Origin: Pseudomonadota bacterium | GTDB lineage: Bacteria > Pseudomonadota > Alphaproteobacteria > Rhizobiales > Beijerinckiaceae | Assembly (NCBI GenBank): GCA_021781815.1 | Contig: JAJXWB010000001.1 | Coordinates: forward strand, 124,001-188,000 | DNA length: 64,000 bases | Direction: 5' to 3' | Shown here: piece after piece, positions 54,018 to 62,302 of the stretch | Layout of the letters: every line of letters begins with the position of its first letter | Position numbering within the stretch: position 1 is the first letter of the stretch | Notes under the pieces: generated by a model | What the model saw: only the letters and a program-made list of their open reading frames with translations | Databases searched by the model: none | What the model was told of the DNA's origin: nothing | Made by a program: the position numbers and the translations under genes

Positions 54018-56387
54018 TCACCCCCGCTGCACGAAACTCTCCAGCACCATTTTCCGTCCTGCCTTGTCGAAATCGACCGTCAGCTTGTTGCCGTCCACGC
54101 CATAGACCGTGCCCGGTCCGAATTTCAGGTGGAACACGCGCTCGCCCCGCCTGAGCGACGATGTGGCGGAGGATTTCGCCACCAGTTCGCCCTCGATCGT
54201 CACAGGGCCACGCCGCGCCGCCGCGTTCTGCGCGCGTCCGGCGCCGAACGGCGACAGTTTCTCGCCGCCCCGCTCGCCGCCGGAAGCCCGCGCCTGCGCC
54301 CGTTTCCAGCCCGGCGTCGAATAGCTGGAGCCGTAGGAATCCATGTTCTCGAAGCGCGACAGCGCGTAGCCGCCATATTGCGAGCCGCCGCTCGACTCGA
54401 TCACCTCGACGCGATCGGCCGGCAGATCGTCGAGAAAGCGCGAAGGAATCGTCGTCTGCCACAGCCCGTGGATGCGGCGGTTGGTGGCGAAATAGAGCTT
54501 AGCTCGTCGCTTGGCGCGGGTGATCCCGACGTAAGCCAGCCGCCGTTCTTCCTCCAGCCCCGCGCGACCGCTCTCGTCGAGCGAACGCTGATGCGGGAAC
54601 AGACCCTCTTCCCAGCCCGGCAGATAAACCGTCTCGAATTCGAGCCCCTTGGCGCCGTGCAGCGTCATGATCGACACGCGTTCGCCCACCCCGGCCTCAT
54701 CCTTTTCCATGACCAGCGAAATATGCTCAAGGAAGGCGGCCATGTCCGGAAATTCTTCCATGGCGCGCACGAGTTCTTTCAGGTTGTCGAGTCGTCCCGC
54801 CGCTTCCGCCGTGCGATCGGCGCGCCACATGTCGACATAGCCGCTCTCTTCGAGAATCGTCTCGGCGAGTTCGTTGTGCGGCCGCCGATCGAGGTCAGCC
54901 GCCCAGCGGCCGAAATCCATGAGCAGATTGCGCAGCGTCGTGCGCGGTTTCGGCTTCAGCTCCTCGGTCTCGACCATCGCCGCCGCCGCCCGCAGAAGCG
55001 GCATGCCGGCGGCGCGCGCATGATCATGCAGCAGTTGCAGCGTCGCGTCGCCCAACCCGCGCTTCGGCCGGTTGACGATGCGTTCGAATGCGAGATCGTC
55101 GGCAGGCTGCGCGACGCAGCGCAGGTAGGCGAGCGCGTCGCGAATCTCGGCGCGCTCGTAGAATCGAGGACCGCCGATGACGCGATACGGAAGCCCCAGC
55201 GTGATGAATCGCTCCTCGAATTCGCGCATCTGGAACGACGCCCGCACGAGTATGGCGATTTCGTCGAGCGCATGGCCCTGTCGCTGCTGCTGCTCGATGT
55301 CTTCGCCAATCGCGCGCGCTTCCTCCTCCGAATCCCAGACGCCGCAGACCGTCGGCTTGATCCCGTCGTCGCCATCGGTGAACAGCGTCTTGCCAAGCCG
55401 CTCCTTGTTGTGGGCGATCAGGCCGGCGGCCGCGCCCAGAATATGCCCGGTCGAACGATAGTTGCGTTCGAGCCGGATGACCTTCGCACCCGGAAAATCT
55501 TTCTCGAAGCGCAGGATGTTGTCGACGTCGGCGCCGCGCCAGCCGTAGATCGACTGGTCATCGTCGCCGACGCAGCAGACATTGTCGCGCCCCTGCGCGA
55601 TCAGCCGCAGCCACAGGTACTGGACCGTGTTGGTGTCCTGGTACTCGTCGACGAGAATGTATCTGAACCGCTCCTGCCACGCTTTCAGAACGTCCGGATG
55701 TTCGCGGAACAGGCGCAGGCACTCCAGAAGGAGATCGCCGAAATCCGCTGCATTCAGCGTTTTCAATCGTTCCTGGTAGTGCGCGTAGAGCTTGACGCCT
55801 CTGCCGTTGGCGTAGGCCTCGCCTTCGGCGGCCGGAACCTTGTCGGGCGTCAGTCCGCGGTTCTTCCAGCCGTCGATCGCCCAAGCAAGCGTGCGCGCCG
55901 GCCACCGCTTGTCGTCGATATTCTCGGCCTGGATGATCTGTTTCAGAAGTCGAATCTGATCGTCGGTGTCAAGGATCGTGAAATTCGATTTGAGCCCGAC
56001 CAGCTCGGCGTGCCGGCGCAGCACCTTTGTCGAGATCGCGTGGAACGTGCCGAGCCAGGGCATGCCTTCGGCCACCGGGCCGGCAAGCGCGGCGATACGC
56101 TCCTTCATTTCGCGCGCCGCCTTGTTGGTGAATGTAACGGCGAGAATTTCATGAGCGCGCGCGCGCCCAAGAGCGATGATGTGCGCAATGCGCGTCGTCA
56201 GCACGCGCGTCTTTCCGGTGCCGGCGCCGGCGAGAACCAGAACGGCGCCGTCGATCGCCTCGACCGCGGCGCGCTGTTCTGCATTGAGCGTCGAAAGCCA
56301 GGGCGTCGCCCGTGTCTGCAGCGCGCGCGCGGCTATGCCTCCGGGGATGGGGCCATCGTGCGGGGCGGGCGAGTGAAATTGCGGCAA
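54018..56387 (-). CDS. uvrD: UvrD/PcrA-type DNA helicase II
   Basis: 789 residues, superfamily 1A helicase. Motif I AGAGTGKTRVL, Ia VTFTNKAAREMKER, II YILVDEYQDTN, III CVGDDDQSIYGWRGAD, IV VIRLERNYRST, V SIMTLHGAKGLEFE and VI RLAYVGITRAKRR are all present. The C-terminal ~100 residues end in a Tudor-like domain (FHLKFGPGTVYGVDGNKLTVDFDKAGRK) that binds RNA polymerase in UvrD/PcrA. It acts in excision and mismatch repair and removes stalled RNAP. The N-terminus has a ~30-residue extension before the helicase core. Confidence 0.95.
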   Translation of the reverse strand: MPQFHSPAPHDGPIPGGIAARALQTRATPWLSTLNAEQRAAVEAIDGAVLVLAGAGTGKTRVLTTRIAHIIALGRARAHEILAVTFTNKAAREMKERIAALAGPVAEGMPWLGTFHAISTKVLRRHAELVGLKSNFTILDTDDQIRLLKQIIQAENIDDKRWPARTLAWAIDGWKNRGLTPDKVPAAEGEAYANGRGVKLYAHYQERLKTLNAADFGDLLLECLRLFREHPDVLKAWQERFRYILVDEYQDTNTVQYLWLRLIAQGRDNVCCVGDDDQSIYGWRGADVDNILRFEKDFPGAKVIRLERNYRSTGHILGAAAGLIAHNKERLGKTLFTDGDDGIKPTVCGVWDSEEEARAIGEDIEQQQRQGHALDEIAILVRASFQMREFEERFITLGLPYRVIGGPRFYERAEIRDALAYLRCVAQPADDLAFERIVNRPKRGLGDATLQLLHDHARAAGMPLLRAAAAMVETEELKPKPRTTLRNLLMDFGRWAADLDRRPHNELAETILEESGYVDMWRADRTAEAAGRLDNLKELVRAMEEFPDMAAFLEHISLVMEKDEAGVGERVSIMTLHGAKGLEFETVYLPGWEEGLFPHQRSLDESGRAGLEEERRLAYVGITRAKRRAKLYFATNRRIHGLWQTTIPSRFLDDLPADRVEVIESSGGSQYGGYALSRFENMDSYGSSYSTPGWKRAQARASGGERGGEKLSPFGAGRAQNAAARRGPVTIEGELVAKSSATSSLRRGERVFHLKFGPGTVYGVDGNKLTVDFDKAGRKMVLESFVQRG

Positions 56388-56543
56388 GGCTTACGGTATC
56401 CGGCGTGAGCGAATCGATCGTTCTCAATGTGGGGCCGCTACGCCTGGATGTCACGGCCGGCGCGGTTCGGGCCGATGCGTCTTTCCTCGACGCTGCGAAA
56501 ACAAGCGACTAAGATGTCGTGAGCTATCTCCGGGAGAGTTCCA

Positions 56544-57974
56544 GTGACCGAACAAAGCCCCGCCGTCGCGCGCCTGGCGGCGCGTCCGCCGCAAGCCGCA
56601 CTCGATGCGGCGACACGGGCGCTCGCCGACATATTCGACGCTCGCCTCGTGACCTCGCAGGCGGTGCGCGTGCAGCACGGCCATATCCTGACCTGGACGC
56701 CGAACCAGCCGCCGGACGCCGTCGTGTTCGCTCAGTCCACGGAGGACGTGGCCGCGGCTGTGAAGATCTGCGCCGCGCATGGCGTGCCGGTCATCGCCTT
56801 TGGCACGGGCACCTCGCTCGAAGGCCACACCAATGCGCCCTATGGCGGGGTCTGTATCGACCTGTCGATGATGAACGAGATACTGGAGGTTCACGCCGAA
56901 GATCTCGACTGCGTCGTGCAGCCCGGCGTCACGCGCAAGGCGCTCAACGAATATCTTCGCGACACGGGCCTGTTCTTTCCAATCGATCCAGGCGCCGACG
57001 CCTCGCTCGGCGGCATGACCGCCACGCGCGCGTCCGGCACCAACGCCGTGCGCTATGGCACGATGAAGGACAACGTGCTGTCGTTGACCGTCGTCATGCC
57101 TGACGGCAAGATCGTAAAGACAGCGCGCCGCGCGAAAAAATCGTCGGCGGGCTACGATCTGACGCGGCTCTTTGTCGGCTCCGAAGGCACGCTTGGAATC
57201 GTCACCGAGATCACGCTGCGCCTCTATGGAATCCCGGAAGCGATTTCGGCGGCGACCTGCCAGTTCCGGTCGATCAAGGCGGCCTGCGATACGGTGATCG
57301 AGACGATCCAGTCCGGCCTGCCGATCGCGCGCATCGAACTCGTCGACGCCCTCACCGTGCGCGCGTTCAACAATTACGCCAAACTCGGCCTGGTCGAGGC
57401 GCCTATGCTGTTTCTCGAATTCCACGGCACCGCGAAGGGCGTCGAGGAGCAGACGCAACGCTTTGGCGAGATCGCGGAGGGCCACGGCGGCGGCCCCTTC
57501 AACTGGACGACCAAGCCCGAGGAGCGCACAAAACTCTGGCAGGCGCGCCACGACGTGTTCTGGGCGCATCAGACGCTGAAGTCGAAGCCGGAAATGACGG
57601 GTTTCGCGACGGACGTCTGCGTCCCGATCTCGCGTCTGGCCGATTGCGTGACGGAGACGATCAGGGATGCGGAAGAGATCGGCATCGTCGCGCCGATCGT
57701 CGGCCATGTCGGAGACGGCAATTTCCACTGCGGGCCGCTGTTCGATCCCAGGGACGAGGCGGAAGTGGCGAAGGTGAAGGCGTTCGTCGAACGGCTCGTG
57801 CGGCGTGGCCTCGATATGGGCGGCACCTGCACCGGCGAGCATGGAATTGGCCAGGCCAAGATCAAGTACATGCGCGAGGAGCATTCGCCGGAGACGCTGA
57901 ATGTGATGCGCGCGATCAAGCGGGCGCTCGACCCGCAAAACATCATGAACCCCGGCAAGGTGCTGGATGCCTGA
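56544..57974 (+). CDS. FAD-linked oxidase (D-lactate dehydrogenase/glycolate oxidase type)
   Basis: 476 residues from GTG 56544, with GGGAGAG just upstream. The N-terminal PCMH-type FAD domain shows IAFGTGTSLEGHTNAPYGGVCIDLSMM and DPGADASLGGMTATRASGTNAVRYGTMKDNVL. The C-terminal FAD-oxidase_C domain ends with the metal and substrate motifs VGHVGDGNFHCG and CTGEHGIGQAKI. This pattern is that of D-lactate dehydrogenase (cytochrome) and GlcD. It oxidises a 2-hydroxy acid and passes electrons to quinone or cytochrome. D-lactate is the most common substrate, but D-2-hydroxyglutarate and glycolate relatives look similar. Confidence 0.9.
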   Translation: MTEQSPAVARLAARPPQAALDAATRALADIFDARLVTSQAVRVQHGHILTWTPNQPPDAVVFAQSTEDVAAAVKICAAHGVPVIAFGTGTSLEGHTNAPYGGVCIDLSMMNEILEVHAEDLDCVVQPGVTRKALNEYLRDTGLFFPIDPGADASLGGMTATRASGTNAVRYGTMKDNVLSLTVVMPDGKIVKTARRAKKSSAGYDLTRLFVGSEGTLGIVTEITLRLYGIPEAISAATCQFRSIKAACDTVIETIQSGLPIARIELVDALTVRAFNNYAKLGLVEAPMLFLEFHGTAKGVEEQTQRFGEIAEGHGGGPFNWTTKPEERTKLWQARHDVFWAHQTLKSKPEMTGFATDVCVPISRLADCVTETIRDAEEIGIVAPIVGHVGDGNFHCGPLFDPRDEAEVAKVKAFVERLVRRGLDMGGTCTGEHGIGQAKIKYMREEHSPETLNVMRAIKRALDPQNIMNPGKVLDA

Positions 57975-58091
57975 CTGAAAGCGCTCGTCCCCGCGGCGGG
58001 CGCAATGACGAAAGCCCGACGATGCGTCCGTCCCGACTTGCCGACGCCCGTTCGCGCCACTAGCCTTTCGGAATCCACACGGGGAGGCGTC

Positions 58092-59477
58092 ATGTCCGCT
58101 GTCGCGCTAGCTTCGCAAGCCCACGCCACGCCATTCATCGTCGAGCCGCCGCTGCGCGCGCTCGCCCATATTCCTGGCGAAGACGGATGGCCGGTTCTTG
58201 GCGCGACGTTGCAATTGCTCGCCGATCCGAAGGGCCATGTCGAAAAATGCGCCGCGCAATTCGGCCCTGTCTACCGCACGCGCGCCTTCGGCGGACGCTC
58301 CGTCTCCCTGCTCGGGCCGGAAGCAAACGAATTCGTGCTGTTCGACCATGCGAAATGCTTTTCGTCGACGCACGGCTGGGGAGGAATTCTCGAACGCCTG
58401 TTCCCGCGCGGCCTTATGCTGCTGGATTTCGACGAGCATCGCCTGCATCGCAAGGCGCTCTCGGTGGCGTTCAAGACGGGGCCGATGCAATCCTATCTCG
58501 TCAACCTGAACCGCGGCATTGACGCTGGCGTCGCGCGCTGGCGCGCCGGTCCGGCCGACATGCTCTTCTATCCGGCGATCAAGCAGCTAACGCTCGACCT
58601 CGCCGCGGTATCATTTCTCGGCGAGGATATCGGCCCGGATGTAGAGCGATTGAAGCGAGCCTTCATCGACATGGTCGCCGCCGCGGTCGCGGTAATTCGC
58701 AAGCCCCTGCCCGGCACGCAGATGGCCCGCGGAGTCGCTGGCCGCGCCTTCGTCGTCGATTATTTCGGCCGCCAGATCGAAGCCCGTCGCGCAGGCGACG
58801 GACAGGACATCTTCAGCCACCTCTGCAAAGCGACGACCGACAGCGGCATTTCACTCACACGTCAGGAAATCGTCGATCACATGAGCTTCCTCATGATGGC
58901 GGCGCATGACACGCTCACATCTTCGCTGACCTCGTTTGTCTATCATCTCTGCGCGAACCGCGACTGGCAGGAGCGTCTGCGCGGTGAAATCGACGCGCTG
59001 GGGCTCGCGCGCGGCGAGCCGCTGCCCTACGAGAAGCTCGATCAGATGCCGTTGACCGAAATGGCGTTCAAGGAATCGCTGCGTCTCATTCCGCCCGTGC
59101 CGTCGATTCCGCGCTGCGCTGTGCGCGACACGGAATTCCAGGGCTTTCGGCTGCCGGCGGGCGTGCGGGTCAGCGTCAATCCGCTCTATACGCACCACAT
59201 GCCCGACGTCTGGCCGGAGCCGCAGAAATTCGATCCACTGCGCTTCACGGAAGAGGCTTCGCGCGCGCGCCACAAATTCGCTTACGTGCCCTATGGCGGC
59301 GGCGCGCACATGTGCCTCGGCCTGCATTTCGCGTACATGCAGGCCAAATGCTTCGCCTACAACCTTTTGTCTTCGTGCGAGATTTCGATTCCGCAGGGCT
59401 ATCGGCCGGACTGGAAGCTCTGGCCCATTCCCCAGCCGCGCGACGGTCTGCGCATACGGCTGACGCCCCGCTCCTGA
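58092..59477 (+). CDS. Cytochrome P450
   Basis: 461 residues from ATG 58092, 4 nt after GGGGAGG; a start at 58005 would add 29 residues. The I-helix is MMAAHDTLTSSLT, with Ala-His-Asp-Thr for O2 activation. The K-helix is MAFKESLRLIPPVPS, and the Cys loop is YVPYGGGAHMCLGLHFA, with Tyr where most have Phe. It has no TM anchor and no fused reductase, so it needs an electron donor from elsewhere. The profile resembles bacterial CYP120/CYP26-like soluble P450s that hydroxylate isoprenoid or lipid substrates; the substrate here is unknown. It begins ~120 bp after the FAD oxidase gene. Confidence 0.92.
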   Translation: MSAVALASQAHATPFIVEPPLRALAHIPGEDGWPVLGATLQLLADPKGHVEKCAAQFGPVYRTRAFGGRSVSLLGPEANEFVLFDHAKCFSSTHGWGGILERLFPRGLMLLDFDEHRLHRKALSVAFKTGPMQSYLVNLNRGIDAGVARWRAGPADMLFYPAIKQLTLDLAAVSFLGEDIGPDVERLKRAFIDMVAAAVAVIRKPLPGTQMARGVAGRAFVVDYFGRQIEARRAGDGQDIFSHLCKATTDSGISLTRQEIVDHMSFLMMAAHDTLTSSLTSFVYHLCANRDWQERLRGEIDALGLARGEPLPYEKLDQMPLTEMAFKESLRLIPPVPSIPRCAVRDTEFQGFRLPAGVRVSVNPLYTHHMPDVWPEPQKFDPLRFTEEASRARHKFAYVPYGGGAHMCLGLHFAYMQAKCFAYNLLSSCEISIPQGYRPDWKLWPIPQPRDGLRIRLTPRS

Positions 59478-59481
59478 ACCG

Positions 59482-59865
59482 ATGATCCGCGCGCTCGCCC
59501 TCCTGCTCGTATGCCAGCTCGTCGGCGAGATTGTCGCCCGCATGGCGGCGCTGCCTGTGCCAGGTCCCGTCATCGGCCTCGCGCTGCTCGCCTTTGGCGC
59601 GATTCTGCATGCCCGCGTCACCGGCGCGGACGCCTCCGCGATCGAGACCGCCGATGTCGGGCGCGTGGCGACCGCGCTGCTTGGTTCGCTCGGCCTGCTG
59701 TTCGTGCCGGCCGGCGTTGGCGTCGTGCAACAATTGCCGGTCGTCGGCGCCTACGGCCTCGCGCTCTTCTCAGCCCTCGTCGGCTCGACCGTGCTGACGC
59801 TGATCGTGACGGTCTACGTCTTCTTGGCAGTGAAACGCCTCACGAGCAGACGGAACGCGCCGTGA
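59482..59865 (+). CDS. CidA/LrgA family membrane protein
   Basis: 127 residues, four TM segments. LVCQLVGEIVARMAALPVPGPVIGLALLAFG is the LrgA opening, and TADVGRVATALLGSLGLLFVPAGVGVVQQ the conserved middle. With the LrgB-type gene that overlaps it by 4 nt (GTGA), it forms the small-holin-like pair proposed to control murein hydrolase activity or pyruvate and small-metabolite export. It follows the P450 gene by 4 nt. Confidence 0.85.
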   Translation: MIRALALLLVCQLVGEIVARMAALPVPGPVIGLALLAFGAILHARVTGADASAIETADVGRVATALLGSLGLLFVPAGVGVVQQLPVVGAYGLALFSALVGSTVLTLIVTVYVFLAVKRLTSRRNAP

Positions 59866-60575
59866 CCGATCCCTTCGCCATCTGGGTCTATCTCTCGGCT
59901 TCGCCGCTTTTGTGGCTGACCCTGACTCTGATCGTCTGGCTCGCTTCGGACGCGCTCGCCCGCGCAGCCGGACGCCATCCCCTGGTCAATCCCGTGCTGA
60001 TCTCGATCACGCTGATGGCCGGGATCCTGATTGCGACCGGCGCGCCCTACAAGACATATTTCGAAGGCGCGCAATTCGTGCATTTTCTGCTGGGACCGGC
60101 GACCGTCGCCATCGCCGTGCCGCTCGTTCGCCATCGTGCGCTGGTGCGCGCCAATCTTCTGCCCATGCTCGCGGCGCTCGTCGCCGGTGCGCTCACCGCC
60201 GTCGTGTCCGCGGTCGGCGTCGCTGCGGCCTTCGGCGCGCCGCGCGCCGTGCTGGTGTCGCTCGCGCCGAAATCGGTGACGGCCGGCATCGCCATGGCGA
60301 TCTCGGAAAATCTCGGCGGCGTTCCCGCGCTGACGGCCGTGCTCGTCATCACGACGGGCATCATCGGCGCCGTCGTCGTCACGCCGCTGATGAATGCGCT
60401 GAAGATCGACGATTACGCGGCGCGCGGCTTCGCCGTTGGTCTCGCCTCGCACGGCATCGGCACGGCGCGCGCCTTCGTGGTCGACGAGGTCGCGGGAACC
60501 TTCGCCGGCATCGCCATGGGGTTGAATGGCGTGGTTACGTCGCTGGTCGTGCCGCTGCTGATGCGGTGGATGTGA
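59862..60575 (+). CDS. LrgB family membrane protein
   Basis: 237 residues from GTG 59862 (GTGA overlap with the lrgA-like stop). About seven TM helices. Family motifs: NPVLISITLMAGILIATGAPYKTYFEGAQFVHFLLGPATVAIAVPL, LAPKSVTAGIAMAISENLGGVPALTA and GFAVGLASHGIGTARAF. It works with the LrgA-type partner. The stop of this gene abuts the end of a convergent small gene with no gap. Confidence 0.92.
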   Translation: MTDPFAIWVYLSASPLLWLTLTLIVWLASDALARAAGRHPLVNPVLISITLMAGILIATGAPYKTYFEGAQFVHFLLGPATVAIAVPLVRHRALVRANLLPMLAALVAGALTAVVSAVGVAAAFGAPRAVLVSLAPKSVTAGIAMAISENLGGVPALTAVLVITTGIIGAVVVTPLMNALKIDDYAARGFAVGLASHGIGTARAFVVDEVAGTFAGIAMGLNGVVTSLVVPLLMRWM

Positions 60576-60803
60576 TCACAGCCGCGTGCAGACGATATCG
60601 TGCGGCGTGCAGGCGATGCCCGGCGTCGAGCATCCAGCCTGAGTGCATGCGATGCAGCCGTTGGTCCATTCCACGCATTGCCGATGCGCCTGGCCGAAGG
60701 CCTGGATAGCCGTTTCGCCGCCTCCCGGGTCTTCCCGCATCGACGCTTCGCCCGCGAACGCCGACGAGCAGGAAAGCATGAGCGTCAACATCATTCGTAT
60801 CAT
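60576..60803 (-). CDS. Small Cys-rich secreted protein
   Basis: 75 residues from ATG 60803. A signal peptide (MIRMMLTLMLSCSSAFA) precedes a ~58-residue mature protein with six Cys (positions 43, 50, 53, 58, 65, 72) in RQCVEWTNGCIACTQAGCSTPGIACTPHDIVCTRL. This spacing suggests three disulfides or a metal site. Probably periplasmic. I do not know a named family. The stop abuts the lrgB stop; the ribosome-binding site is weak. Confidence 0.6.
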   Translation of the reverse strand: MIRMMLTLMLSCSSAFAGEASMREDPGGGETAIQAFGQAHRQCVEWTNGCIACTQAGCSTPGIACTPHDIVCTRL

Positions 60804-60929
60804 GGAGCGACCATAGCGCGCCGTCCCGCCTGCGACGATGCCGGGCGAGTCGCCATGAACGGCGCGGCAGCCGACCCCGAAATAGCCGCCGCGCATGACA
60901 GGCCCGCCCCCACGTGCTAAGCGCGCGGC

Positions 60930-61880
60930 ATGCTCGAAGGACTTCCCCCCAACGGCGCAGCTTTTGTCATGCGCCTCGAAACTGACGAATCGACCGCGCG
61001 CCTCGTTGCCGACACGATCGTGGAGACGTTCGATCCCGCAGAAACGGCCGCCGCCGCCTTCGAGAAGGAGCCATCGACCGAAAGCTGGACGTCCGAGGCC
61101 TGGGTGGTCGAGGTCTATTTCGGCCCCGAACCCGACGAAGACGTCATCCGCGACCTCGTGCGCAGCGTCGCCGGCGATGAGGCGGCGAAAGCCCTGGTCT
61201 TCGGGCGCGTCAGCGAGAAGGACTGGGTTGCCGCTTCGCTCGAGGGCCTCGCGCCCGTGCGCGCCGGCCGCTTTCTCGTGCATGGGTCGCACGACCGGAA
61301 GGCGCCGCGCGAAAACGACATCGGGCTGGAGATCGAGGCGGCGCTCGCCTTCGGCACCGGCCATCACGGCACGACGCTCGGTTGTCTTCGCGCACTCGAC
61401 GCCATATCCAAACGGCGGCGCCCGATGCGCATCCTCGACGTCGGCACGGGCACCGGCGTGCTCGCCATCGCCGCGGCGCGGCTGTGGCGGCGCGCGGTCG
61501 CAGCCGGCGACATCGATCCGGTCTCGACCGAGGCAGCAGCCGCCAATGCGCGGCTGAACGGCGCCACGCCGTTCATGCGACCAGTGACGGCGCGCGGGAC
61601 CATGCACCCGGACTTGCGCGGTGGAGCGCCCTACGACCTGATTTTCGCGAATATTCTGGCGAAGCCGCTGCGGCTTCTGGCGCCACAGATCGCGTCCGTC
61701 GCCGCCGAGGACGCAGACCTCGTGCTGTCCGGCCTGCTCGCCCGCGACGTCGCGGGCGTCCTGACAGCATACGCCGCGCAGGGCTTTCGCCTCGCGCGCC
61801 GTGGAGACATCGAGGGATGGGCGACGTTGACGCTGAGGCGCGGCGGCGCGGCGCCGCGCCCGCTCACGATCGTGGATTAG
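60930..61880 (+). CDS. prmA: Ribosomal protein L11 methyltransferase
   Basis: 316 residues. The N-terminal substrate-recognition domain is followed by the class I SAM-binding core: AFGTGHHGTTLGCLRAL (PrmA signature), ILDVGTGTGVLAIAAARLW (motif I), AAGDIDPVSTEAAAANARLNG and FANILAKPLRLLAP, with the NI(L)A active-site motif. It trimethylates L11 on Lys side chains and the N-terminus. It ends 3 bp from a convergent small gene. Confidence 0.93.
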   Translation: MLEGLPPNGAAFVMRLETDESTARLVADTIVETFDPAETAAAAFEKEPSTESWTSEAWVVEVYFGPEPDEDVIRDLVRSVAGDEAAKALVFGRVSEKDWVAASLEGLAPVRAGRFLVHGSHDRKAPRENDIGLEIEAALAFGTGHHGTTLGCLRALDAISKRRRPMRILDVGTGTGVLAIAAARLWRRAVAAGDIDPVSTEAAAANARLNGATPFMRPVTARGTMHPDLRGGAPYDLIFANILAKPLRLLAPQIASVAAEDADLVLSGLLARDVAGVLTAYAAQGFRLARRGDIEGWATLTLRRGGAAPRPLTIVD

Positions 61881-61883
61881 GCG

Positions 61884-62108
61884 TCAGAGCGCGCCCAGCC
61901 CCTGATGACGGCTGAATTTCTCGCCGATTTCGCGCTCGACGGAATCCGACCAGCGGCGGCCGTCAATATATTGCGCCACTGCGCGCTCGGCCTCGGCCTG
62001 TCGGGCGGCTCTGAGCGCATCCATGAAACGGGTCCACATCCCCGGACCAGCGGCGGCGCGCTTGGCCCGGACGCCATAGGCCCTGGACGGAATGATCATT
62101 GTTGCCAT
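61884..62108 (-). CDS. Small hypothetical protein
   Basis: 74 residues from ATG 62108, preceded by AAGGAGCAGATCC, a good Shine-Dalgarno. The sequence is basic and helical (SRAYGVRAKRAAAGPGMWTRFMDALRAARQAEAERAVAQYI, then a C-terminal RWSDSVEREIGEKFS). Cytoplasmic, no Cys, no TM. I do not recognise a family. It is divergent from the aminopeptidase P gene and convergent with prmA. The strong ribosome site and clean frame support a real gene. Confidence 0.65.
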   Translation of the reverse strand: MATMIIPSRAYGVRAKRAAAGPGMWTRFMDALRAARQAEAERAVAQYIDGRRWSDSVEREIGEKFSRHQGLGAL

Positions 62109-62302
62109 GGATCTGCTCCTTTCGCAGTTCCCTGACGTTTCTGTCCCTGTCTCGGCTCGTTGCCGTTACCCTCATATAGCTACGCATTTATGTCGGGAGT
62201 ATTGATTATTTCATGCATAATTCGCATGGCTGCAGCCTGAATTGTGCAACGCAACATAACCGGAGGCTCGCGGTCTGCGCCTGCCCGCTTTAGGCTCGCT
62301 GC

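Noticed and set aside
53910-56408. An 832-codon plus-strand open frame
   Set aside because: Antisense to uvrD, which has all helicase motifs. No recognisable domain in the plus-strand reading.
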